Below are positions 25,701 through 37,700 of a stretch of DNA of 64,000 nucleotides, piece by piece. The notes below the pieces were generated by a model. It was not told where the DNA came from. It made no database searches and was given only the letters and a program-made list of their open reading frames with translations. Each line of letters starts with the position of its first letter. Positions within the stretch are counted from its first letter, which is position 1. The position numbers were made by a program, and so were the translations under genes. The stretch is from contig CALYLW010000059.1 in the NCBI GenBank assembly GCA_944989445.1, forward strand, positions 248,001 to 312,000. The letters run 5' to 3'. Source of the stretch: Ampullaceana balthica (taxonomy: Eukaryota > Mollusca > Gastropoda > Lymnaeidae).

Positions 25701-28700
25701 ATTGACATGTTGACATGTGCGTACTTTATTTCCCACATGCCTTTGAGTTCACAGCTTGAACATTCTTTTCTTCATTTAAATCTTTGAGTTGCCATTCTGA
25801 CGTTTCCACCACTTTACATATAATTTCAGCCCTGTTTAAATTCAGGTCTAATTCTCTCAGTAGTCTAGCCCTGAGATATTCATTATTTACTCCAGCCACA
25901 ATTCTGTCCTTTATCAGCCACTCTGTTAAATGTTCAAATTCACAAGTCTTTGCTTTAAGTTTAAGGTCTGTTATAAAATTATCGAAACTTTCTCCCTCAC
26001 CTTGCTTTCTGGAGAAAAACATGTGTCTCTCGACTGTAACATTTTTTCTTGGCAAACTATAACTCTCTAATTTTCTTAACAAACCATACAGTGAATGAAA
26101 ATCCGTGTCACAATCGTCACATTCCTGTCCAGTCCATTGGAATGTATTGAATACTCCTACCGCTTCCTGTCCAATTACATGAAGCAGTGTCATGCTCTGC
26201 ACTTCTTTGCTTTTTGTGTCGAGGCCACTGGTTATCTTATATATCTGGAAAGACTGCTTAAATCTCTTCCAGTTGTCAGCAATGTTTCCATGTAGCTCCA
26301 GTGGTTGTGGCGGGTGGAGTCGGTTCATCTGACACCATGTCAGTACTTAAAATAGTCTTGAGGTCCTTTACTTCTGACACCATGTAACAGAACTTATAGG
26401 TCAAGTAACATGACTTCAACATTCTGTTTTCTGGTTAATAACTGTCTTTAATCACTCTATACAATCCATTGCAATAAACTTTACAATCAACCTCGGTTAC
26501 CTCTTGAACCGTACATCGATAGTCAGCTGTTCTCCCAGTCCACGACCAAGCATGCTTACAGTTCACATCACAAACAACGTGTTTCATACTGGTCAACTCG
26601 CACGCTCATACAATGTCAATACAACAACACAACACTTCTCTCACATGCTGGACGACCTATGCCAGCAAATAAAGCAGCTTAACAGTTTCCACTAGCGATG
26701 CTTGCGTAGGATCCTACACATCAAGTGGCAGGATAAAATCACAAATTTGGAGGTACTCAGGAGGAACCATATGCTGAGTATGCACTCAATCCTAAGTGAG
26801 AGGCGCCTGCGGTGGTTGGGCCATGTTCACAGGATGGGCTCGAAGCGAATTCCAAAAGCCCTGCTTTATGGTGAGCTAAAAACTGGTGAAGAAAGAAGTC
26901 GCCCCTGCCTGCTCTACAAGGACGTCTGCAAGAAAGACATGTCCTTGGCTTGCATCGATCACAAAACGTGGGAGTCCATTGCAGAGGAGCGCACACTTTG
27001 GAGGTCAAAAGTTCGTGAGGGCATTCAAGATGTGGAAGCCACCCTCACCACCAGGAGTGAAGAGAGAAGAGCCAGGAGCAAGGAGAAAGGGGGGAGAGGA
27101 GCAGGAGTCAACGCCATCGCCCACTGAGGACGGACGGATACCACATCTCTGACGAAATCATTTCATTGTGTGTTTTTTTTAATTTCAAAAAGCAATCTTA
27201 TCAAAGTCTCAAATAATTTTGTTTTATTGGTATCAATGACTCATAATAATGTCAGGTCTTGTAAACAATCAATGAGTGAATAAAAACTATATCGTAAAGT
27301 TATTTTTTTCATGTTTAATTGTTCATACATAAAACTGTTAAAAGAGTACATGTTATCTTCATCAGGGCCAGTACTTTTCTGAGTTCATCAGTAGCCGAGT
27401 AAATGTGACGACATTTAACAATAGAAAGTGCCAAATGCAATACATCAATGAGAGTTTTATGGCTTGCCATTTAAACGTTGATAAAACAAAACAACAAGGC
27501 AGGAATGAACAAGGAGACAACTCAACAGAAACAACAACGCCTGGGAGCAGAGCTGGAAGCACTAGACAGCTACCTACAGCTACAATCTTAAAACAAGAAT
27601 CACTACACACAAAAGGAATCACAATAACAGAGGCTTCGAAAAAGAAATTGAAACCTAATTGTCCATTGACCATTATAATTGGCAACATAAAAGAATTGAT
27701 AAGTGAGACTGAAGTTATTCATCTAGACGATTCACTAAAGATCCTAATGAGATCGGTTGCAGGTTCTGTCATAGTCGTGCTTGTAGTATTAGTTGTAATA
27801 CTTACCGTAAAGCTGAGAAAGATAAACACCTTGAAAAAGAAAGAAGTGAATATACATTTAACTGAAATCTATCCAGGTATATATTTTCAAATACTTCAAT
27901 ATTTTTAGTTTGTTTAGACTATATATAAAAAATTACATTAAAACTATTTATTCTTTCTCTATCTCATATGTGTTTGGTGTCTGAATTTCTTACCATTTTC
28001 ATATATAACTTTTTCGTTTAAAGTTGAAATAATCAAAGAAATTAAGATTCATCGATTTAAAAAAATCAAATTTTCGTTTTGTTGCATAAATGCAAAAACG
28101 TATTTCAGAATGTCTCAGAAAGTCTTCGCCTACTTTAAGGGAGATCTTAGACTCAGTAGTTCAAGCTGACAACTTGCAGGACATAAAAAAATTGATATTT
28201 GATTTAGATTTGTTGACTGTGGGAAAGTGTATTGGATCTGGTAACTACGTAAACTATATTTTTTTGGTACAAAAATGTTTTGATTTATATGGCAACATCT
28301 AAACATAATGATTAAGACTGATTTTTTATGTTAGAATAAACTTCGTCTGCATTTTGCAAATAGTTTTTTTGCCTCAGAACATCTTAAACATCTCTTAGAT
28401 CAATGTATCTTTTTTCATCAGGTAATTTTGGCTGTGTTTACGAAGGTTTTCTTAAGTTAAAGACCGAGTCGCCTCAAGTGAGAGTTGCCCTCAAGACATT
28501 ACAAGGTCAAGGTCCAGCTACATAGATGAAAAATCACTGTTAAAAATCATTTTGTTATTGACAAATCTTAATTTTTTTGGATCACACAATTTTTCGCTCA
28601 TCAAGTTTATTTTTAAATCAACAAAATTTTGCAATATTAAGTTCATTTTTAAGACTTGTAATATTAAACTATCTATTTCCCTTTAAAGTCTTAAAATAAT

Positions 28701-31700
28701 AAATTATAAGTTATCAGGAAATAACAATGTCAGTAGAGTAATTAAAATTGATACAAAATCTTAAGCTTTAGAAAAAGAAACTCTTTCTGAGGTAATAAGA
28801 ATATAAAATTAAAGTGATACCTCAATTTGATGAGACCTGTGTTATAAATATGCATCTTCTGTATGGGAACAATCCACCAAAGAAAACATTGATTAACAAA
28901 AACAAATTTATAAAAGAGCTGCCAGATTCATAACTGGAGAATATTCAAAACTGACATGAGTAACACCATTTGTTAAATCTTTAAACCTTGAAACACTAGA
29001 GGATTGAAAAACAAAGAGCAAATTAAATATGATATAAGGCAATTAAGTCTAACTTGGAAATACCACAAAAAGATAATCTAATACAAGCCTCATATATATA
29101 TAGGGATAGAAATAATTTTCTTATTTTGTATACAAGAACAAACACATACAAATTCTCGTTCTTTCTGTCACAAATGGGTTGCCTGATGAAGCCAGAAAAA
29201 CCAACAACATTTAAAACTTTAATTTAAAAAATTAAAACTTGACATCAGAGAAGATTATATATTTTAATATTTCAAGTAAAGTCAGAATTTAAAATTTCAA
29301 AATAAAATGTTTGATTACTAATTAACGCTACCTCGCACACCTGAGACAGTTGTTACCAATCAATAAGTTAAATGTCTTAAAAATTACCAACACCTTTTGT
29401 TTCATTTCATTCCGTCTATCAAACTGCATTATTCATTATAAGATGCTTTCTCCCATCCACACCACAGATAATGTCTCACATAATCTCGACCTCCTTGCGT
29501 TTGTCCAAGAAGCTCTCATTATGAAAGACTTCCAAAATCCCAATGTGATGGGACTGGTTGGTCTGGCCGAGAAAGAACCGGGTGTTCCTTACGTCATATT
29601 GCCTTTTATGGATAAAGGTGACCTACTGACCTACGTTCGTGAGCCGGCAGTGGTACGTAAAATATGACAGGAAAATACCATGTTTTATGTCCCTAGTACT
29701 ATGACGCCGATCAGGGCCGGCCTTATGGCAAGACAAACGAGGCAACCGCCTTGGGCCCCGCGCTTTTCTGTGCCCAGCACTTTGACTATACATATTTTAC
29801 TGCTTTTAAAATTTTACTACATTTACGTAATACTAGTTGTTTTAAATATAAAAATGTTATCAAGAAAGCTTTATATTTGTTTTGTAAGGAAAAAATTATT
29901 AGAAAAATAGTGTCATAATATAATAAAATATTAAAATAACCCTAAATATTAATTCAAAAAATATTTTTCCTATAGCAATTTAGTAAGCATTTAGAAAAAA
30001 AATTAAGAAAAAGATTTTCCAGCAGATAGCAATAGACGGACTTTTTCTACAACCTACTGCAAACGACTTCTGGAAAATGGAGAAGTTTTCAACTGAAAAT
30101 GTCTTATATATTCAGCTGCTAACAATTTTTTTTGTTATTTTGCAACAATTTGGCAACACTTTGTCTGCTTTAGGATCGAACGGGATTTCTAACTGGAAAA
30201 TGCCAGTATGAGACTGTGTGATCATGAGAAATCGAAGGGATAAATGACATCTACTTTTAAATGGTTTGAGCTGGAAAACAGGGTAATAAAACGATGCTCA
30301 ATTGACAAACAAAGCCAAAATTTAATAAGCAGTGAAATGGCTCGTTGGCAAGGCCGGTCTTAGCAATTGCGGGGACCTATGTGGCCTATTATGCGAAACC
30401 AATTGCACGGGGCCCAGTTTGAGAAGGGTTAGGGTAATAAGGATAATAAGTGAAAATTAAGATACACTGGGCCTATGAAAGCGCGGGCCCACTGCGGCTG
30501 CATAGGTTGCAGTGGCCTTAGTCCGCCCCTGCTCGTTGGCATAGTATATTTCAACGCCTCATGGCCATTGTCCAATTTCTTGCTGAGTATAACATTGATT
30601 TTCGTAGTTCAGTCGATAAACTACATCGGGTACACAATGGAAACTTTTTGGGTCTCGATGAATTGCTGGCAAAATTTGATCCAGTTTTGCAGGAACATAT
30701 ACCAAGAATACAAACTGGTGAAATTCATGATCACTGCTTAGGAAAGCAAATTTAAAACGAGCTCATTTTGTTGATGGGAAATAAGGTAAGTAAAATTATT
30801 GTAGGAAGAGTAAAATAACTAAATAATTTTCAGTAATACTTGATTTCACACCGGACCAAAGTCACCAAGAACAGATGTCACTGACAACTAGCGATGCAAG
30901 CCCAGGGGTAGATATTCTGAAGCAATTCATGAACACTTCATACGTTTTGTAGAAGTAAAAATAAAGTAATCGCCAACATCTGCTTGGTGTTTTACTATTG
31001 GAACTGACAAAACTGCGCTTAGAAGTTTCTGATATCCGTGGCCAAGGTTACGACAATGGTGCGAACATAAAGGGGCATAAGTCAGACGTACAGGCTCATA
31101 TTTTTAGAATTAAATCCTAGGGCATTTTTTACCCTTAGTGCCTGTCTAAATTAAAACTTGCTGCTATGTTATATGGCAAAAACATGTCCTTATGCAATGA
31201 AGTTTTTAAGTATAATTCAACTAATCTTTTTTTTTCTTCTTTAACAAATCGGTGGGCTATCCTTACCAAGTATGTTCGAAATTTTTATGATTAAGACGAA
31301 AAAGCCATGTGGAAAGTGTAAAGGCAGTGCTATATCAAGCAGGGGAAATCTATGCTGCACTTTTCGAAGTTGCAGATCGAAGTAGTGATCCAAATTACAT
31401 AAGCAATAATTTAAAAAATATTTCTGTCGATTAAGCAACTATGGTTTACAGCATTGAACATTCTTGCAAATGGATGAAATCTTACAGAAATTGCGAATTT
31501 TAAACAGTAATAGCAAAAAATAATTGCAATAGAAATTGCCACGGACTTTGAAGGTGAACCCATTTTTAGAGCTGTTAACGATTAATTAAAATTTAATCGT
31601 TAACTTTTGAAAAATTAATAAAGAATTAATCATTAATTTCAATTAAAGCAAACAATTAAAATTTATGATGTCATAAGTAACACTTATTAAACGTTCTTGT

Positions 31701-34700
31701 TGAAAATCTAAAAAAACACATTAATGTCTCCTTTATATGTTGTCACCTTTTTAACAAATTACGCAAAAGACAAGTGTGTTGACATTATTTGGTTCAAGTG
31801 ATGAATGGGTCTAAATGACAATATGATCAGCCGAGCTGAAAAATCATTCACATGGAACTGAGATAACTGGCATGCACAAAACGGTCTTGGCAAGGAATGA
31901 CATCAGATATCGGTGTTCATTAAGTTTCCACCATTGTAGAAGGTTAATAGTTTCAGGAACTTTCATCTCCATTTTGTAACGCAGAAATTCATCAGAAAAG
32001 CTGTCGTATTTTTCTTTCTCTGAGACAGACTCCATTAATGCCATCAGCTTAATACGCTTTTAATTTGGTTTGATAAGTAGGCGAAGTATTAGAACCATGG
32101 TAGGCAAACATTTCTCACATTGGATACGATAAACGTTATCATCATTTTGAACATTCCCGTCAGGCAATAGTTTAAAAACCAAAATGTTCGTGTAATCGTT
32201 TGAAAATTTTGTTATTTATCGGCCGCTATTTATTATTATTTTTTTTTACTTTTTGAATTCCAATAATTTTAAGTGATGGTTCGATTAATCGTTTAAAAAA
32301 TAATTTAATCGCTAAAAATTGTAACGATTAATCGAGAAATTAATAGTTAATTCCCGTAGCCTACCCATTTTCAAAGAAACAAGAGTGTAAAATAAACAAC
32401 CTGTAAAAACAACGTTTTTGACTATAAATCACTTATGTATGAGACAAATAAAAGTATTTTTTATGTTCAATATAATACGCACCGCGCGACATACCGGCAT
32501 AAACATTTACAGATCGGGAAAATATTATCAAATTATGTTCAATATAATACGCACCGCGCGACAGACACGCATACGCATAAACATTTACATGCTACATAGA
32601 GATACATATAGATAATCGAAAAATTCATTTATTATTTTTACAGTATGTTCGATCGAGGGGAAATTTTCATAGAATGCATTGTGAGGTGACAAAAGTCTAC
32701 TTGCACTTTGTCAGCTCGTTAGGATCCCGGGAAGTGGGTCATTTTTTATTTTTGTTTTTCCGGGTGCGGGACCACAACAAGATGGTTACGTTGATATAAG
32801 GGATTTAAAAAGAAAACAAAAGCAATTTACATATGAAGAAGAAGATGTAGGATTTGTAAATGCACGCGACAAATTTCGCACATATTCTTAAAACAAATTG
32901 TTGATGTGGCAATCATGTCGATGGACAGTCGCTTTGAACAACTACGAAGGCATCATAACTCTTTTGGATTTCTTTATAAGTTTCATCAATTACACCACAC
33001 ACACACATACATACACGCACGCGCACTCGCACGCGCACTCGCACGCACACACACACACATACACGCAAAGTTCTACTGAATTGCAGTATGAATGTGGAGA
33101 AAAGGTTAATTAAAATTTTTATTTACCATTTTAATATATTTAGAAATGCAAATTTCGTCTGTTGCATTGGGCCCGAAGTCCCACTCATCATTTTTTGCAT
33201 GGGCCCCGCATTCTCTAGGGGCCGCCCTGATGCCTATAAGCTTCAAAATTTGCATGCATTTTGAGTACACAAAATTTTGTGTAAAATATGCTTACATGGC
33301 TTTAAATTGAAGAATAAACTTTTAAATACACTGTACATTTCATTAACTGAAATATTTCTTTATAAATTTAATAATCTTTCAGACACTAGTCCTTCATGAC
33401 GTAATTAAATTTGGAGCTGACATAGCTAACGGTATGGCTTACCTCAGTTCACTTAAGCTTGTCCACAGAGACTTGGCAGCCAGGAATTGCATGTGAGTCG
33501 ATAACTTATGTTTGATAAATTATTCTAAATCATTTTTAACGAATGCGATTATCGTCCCCAAAATCATTATTTAAACATCTCCATCGCTCACTTTAAATCG
33601 TTACGCACGTCACCTAAATGAGATCCCATAATTAATATGCTTTCAAATATTGATTTTAGAGGATTATTAGGGATTATTAGATAACCCATTGCAATTAAAC
33701 ACCTCCACTTTATTCCTGTTAAAAATATATATTCAAGATTGCAATGACTATATGTTGATGAAAAATAAGTGGGAAATAACACATACCTTCTTTAATATTG
33801 TGAGAATGGTAATTTCATGTGACGTTAAAAAGTTGAGAGTGAGCGCATGATTTCCTTTAAAGGTTAGACTTCTCAGTGTTTTAAGAAACTTGTTATAAAG
33901 ATTTTATGTGATATATTGTTTACGCCAAAGGCTCGACAGTAATCACTGTGTTAAGGTCGCCGACTTCGGTCTGTGCCGTGACATCTATGAGAAGGGCTAC
34001 TACACCAGTGACAATAAGAAGAAACTACCCATTCGGTGGATGGCGTTAGAGAGTATTGAACACGGAGATTACAGCGTAAAGTCGGATGCTGTGAGCTTAA
34101 TTTTTTTTAAATTTTCATTTTAATATTTAAAAATATTGTAACATACAACAAAATTAAGAAATACATTAAAAATTATCTAAAAAGCTATTTGTGGTATAAT
34201 TTTTCGACTTCAAAAACAGTTTTTATAACACTCAAATCTTTGAGTTGTAGCTTCTTTCTGCTGTATTTAGTTTGATTTTAAGTAACTTCCTTATTTTGAT
34301 GTTTCATTGGCCAGAATTGTGTTTTGATTTCAGTGGCCTCTTTATGTTCGGATATTATTGTTTGTTTTAATGGCCCCTTGATATTCTGATTTATTTGCCT
34401 CATATTTTCTTTACTTTCATCGGTCCCTTGGTGTTGCGATTTCATTCGCCCCATGTTTGCTTTTATTTCAGTGGTCACTTGGTGTTGTCCTGTGGGAGAT
34501 GTTGACCCGTGGTCTGACTCCTTACCCTGGTGTAGACGGTTGGGACGTTGTGAACTTCTTACGTCGACGGCGTCTACCACCTCCGTACTTCTGTCCAGAA
34601 TCTCTGTAAGTCATCGGACACAATTTCCTTATAAATATCGACTTGTTCATCATCATCATCGCCCTTCGTCCCATCTGGGGCATATGCCATGAACAAGGGT

Positions 34701-37700
34701 TCTCCAGGTATCCCGGTCCTGCGCCAATTTTTCTATCTGCCCCAGCTGTGCCCGCTCATTTGGGTGTCTGCCTCCAGTTCCCTTCTCCAGGTCATTTTGG
34801 GACGACCTCTTTTTCTCTTGCCTTGGGGGTTCCATGTGAGAGGTTGTCTCACAATGCTGGATGTAGGTTTTCTGAGAGTGTGGCCAATTCATCTCCATCT
34901 GCGCTGGCGTATTAACTCATCCGCTGGCTCTCGTTGTGTGCGTTGCCATAGGTCTTCGTTGGTGATGACATTGGGTCAGCGGATTCGGAGAATTGTTCGG
35001 AGACATGTGTTTATAAAAGCTTGAAACTTTTTTGAAATGGCTGCTGTTATTCGCCATGTTTCTGCTCCATACAACAAGACAGGCTTTATTGTGGTGTTAA
35101 ATATCCTGACCTTGGTATGGAGAGTCAAGTTGTTACAGTTCCAACTTTTTTAAGCTGTTTAAATGCTGTTCTTGCTTTGCCAATTCTCATTCTTACATCG
35201 GCTTCTGTCCCTCCTTGTGTGTCAATGATGCTTCCAAGGTATGTGAAGCTATCCACCTCCTCGAGATTTTTCCTTCCTGTGTTATTGGAGTGTTGCTTGG
35301 TGTATTTTTTTAAGGACTTTGCTTTTTCATTTATGAATGTTCAGGCCAAGGCAAGCAGAGAATTGTGCTACATCGTTGGTTTTCTCCTGCATATGTTGAT
35401 GTGACTGTGATATTAATGCAAGATCATCCGCAAAGTCTAGGTCATCAAGTTGTTTCCATAGTGTCCACTGGATACCATTTCTCTTCTGCTCTGTAGACAT
35501 TTTCATTATCCAGTCGATGGTTAGCAGAAATAAGAATGGGTAAAGCAGACACCCCTGTCTGACTCCGGTCTGTACCCAAAAAGCCGCTGTTGTTTTTTGG
35601 CCATGAACAATTCTACATGTAAGTCCTTCGTATGAAGCCTTAATTATATCAGTTTTTGTAGTATCCGTAGTGTCTTAGTAACTTCCACAGGGTTGGCCTG
35701 TCAACACTATTGAAAGCCTTCTCATAGTCAATAAAGTTGATGTTTAGTGGTGAGTTCCACTCCAGGGATTGTTGCAATATAATTCTCAGGGTTGCAATCT
35801 GGTCAGTGCATGATATATCTTTTCTAAGACCTGCTTGTTGGTCTCTAAGATGCGGGTGTCTATTTCGTCCCTCATTCTGTTTATCAGCAGATTTATTCCT
35901 TTATAGTTGGAGCAAGAGCTAAGATCTCCTTTCTTTGGGAGCTTAATGAGATGTCCTTCTTTCCACTACATCGGAATCTGCTCTTCCTCCCATATTTTCT
36001 TGAAAAGAGTGTGTAGCATTGCAGAGCTAGTCGCAATATCTGCTGCCAAGCTTCTGCTGGTGTTCTGTCTGGACCAGCCGCGTTGCCTTTCTTTAGTTAA
36101 TTGCTCTGCTTATCTCTTGTTTTGTGGCTGTGCTGCAGTCTATTTCTAGGTCTTGTTCTGCTGGCTCTATGTTGAGTTTGTATTGTGGGGCGGTCGGTTG
36201 AGGATTTCTTCAAAATGTTATATCCATCTTTTTATCTGACCCTCTTCATCAGGTATAGATTTCCCATCTTTAGTTTTAACAGGTCTCTCTGGATTTTTGA
36301 ACTTTCCGGATAGCTTTTTATTGTACTGAATAGTTCTCATGTGTTTCCATGGTAAGCTGCCTCTTCTGCTTCAAGTGCTAATCCTTCTATGTTCTTTTTA
36401 TCTGACTTTATACTACGCTTAACGTCTTTATTTGCTTCTGTGTATTCTGCTGATGCTCTAGCTGTTTCGGTTCTGGTGCGGCTGCTGTTTAGATTTGCCT
36501 TCTTCTTTTTCCTCTGTTCGATTTTCTCCATGGTTTCATTAGAAATCCATTCTTTAAGCGTTTGTTGTCTGGGACCCAACACTTCTTCACAGGTGGTCAT
36601 AAGTATTTCTTTGAAGCTTTTCCAGTTTTGGTCAACTGTTTCTTCGTTGCCTAGTTCTTGCAAGATCTGGAATTTGTTAGCATTAGTTTGAACTCATTAA
36701 GTTTTGGTTCCCCTTTCAAAAGAGTGGTGTTAAAACGTTGGCGCTTGCTTCCCTCACTTGTCCAATTCTTTTTCAATTTGAGCCTTAGTTTGGCAATCAG
36801 CAGATGATGATCTGAGGTTACATCTGCCCCTCTTTTTAAATCCCTTATATTAACTTCACCGCCGTCTCTGTCTCTCTGTCTGTCGTCATCTCATGGGCGG
36901 GTGGAAAAACAAAAGTAAAAAATGACCAATTTCCCGTAATCCGATCGAGCTGAAATTTGGCACACGGACCAGTCTCACCTAACAATGCATAGTATCAAAA
37001 TTTCAGATCGATCGCACGTACCGTTGAGTTTGAGTTGACGCGTTGAGGCGACCCATCGAAGTACCGGGGTGCTTTTGTTTACATTTTACGTGTCACGCTG
37101 AGCTCGGTCAAGCGAATCGGTGAACAGACTTTCAAGGGTTATGAAGCAAAGTTGAGTTAAGACAGATTCAGTCTGTAAATATTTGTAAATACTTTCAGTT
37201 ATGTCTTATATATAAGGGATTTATAGTCCAAAACTTTGTTTTTACGGGTTTGTTTTATTAAATCCCTTATATTTACTTCACCGCCGTCTCTCTGTGTCTT
37301 GGGCGGGCGAAAAAAAAAGTCAAAAATGACCCACTTCCAGTGATCCGATCGAGCTGAAACTTGGAACACGGACCCGTCTCACCTAACAATGCATCGTATC
37401 AAAATGTCAGATCGATCGATCGTACCGTAATTAAATTAATGCATTTTTTAGTTTATCCTTATATAACGTATGTAATTCAAATTCACGGTTTGTTATTGTT
37501 TTTTTCCAACGTGAGATCTTGAGTTGACGCTTTCACGCGACCCATCGAAGTACCGGCGTGCTTTTGTTTACATTTTACGTGTCATGCTGAGCTCGGCACC
37601 CCTCCCCCCCCAGGGTTATGAATCAAAGTTGAGTTAAGACAGATTCAGTCTGTAAATGTTTTTTGGGACCGGCTACGGCGGAGTCATCGACTTGTTTCAT

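Larger units (their letters stand above)
21162..26645 (-). mobile_element. Ty3/gypsy-like LTR retrotransposon nested in the LINE
   Basis: Two long terminal repeats of 262-263 bp bound the element, with a perfect TGCTG target duplication (21157-21161 and 26646-26650). LTR ends are TG...CA on the minus strand. It keeps a primer-binding site and gag, but pol is missing; foreign repeats and a plus-strand element occupy the interior. Confidence 0.88.
20388..27145 (+). mobile_element. 5'-truncated LINE in copy B intron 7, split by an LTR element
   Basis: Reverse transcriptase pieces [20 protein letters not shown] and [20 protein letters not shown] (20420-21161) continue after the LTR element with [20 protein letters not shown] and [12 protein letters not shown] (26651-27127). 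TCTCTGACG at 20379-20387 and 27146-27154 is a perfect 9-bp target duplication. The paralogous intron of copy C (55238-55515) lacks the insertion. Several frame lesions; not functional. Confidence 0.88.
29712..33229 (+). mobile_element. hAT element (ZMYM1-like transposase) in copy B intron 11
   Basis: Ends CAGGGCCGGCC and GGGGCCGCCCTG are inverted repeats; flanks ACGCCGAT and ATGCCTAT form an 8-bp duplication with two changes. Inside, remnants such as [20 protein letters not shown] and [13 protein letters not shown] match the DUF4371/hAT transposase class. Two other repeats are nested within. Copy C keeps the empty site (GACGCCGATAAGCTTC at 61527). Confidence 0.85.

Noticed and set aside
35117..36149. 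Several + strand open frames in copy B intron 14
   Set aside because: Shadows of the minus-strand LINE reverse transcriptase.
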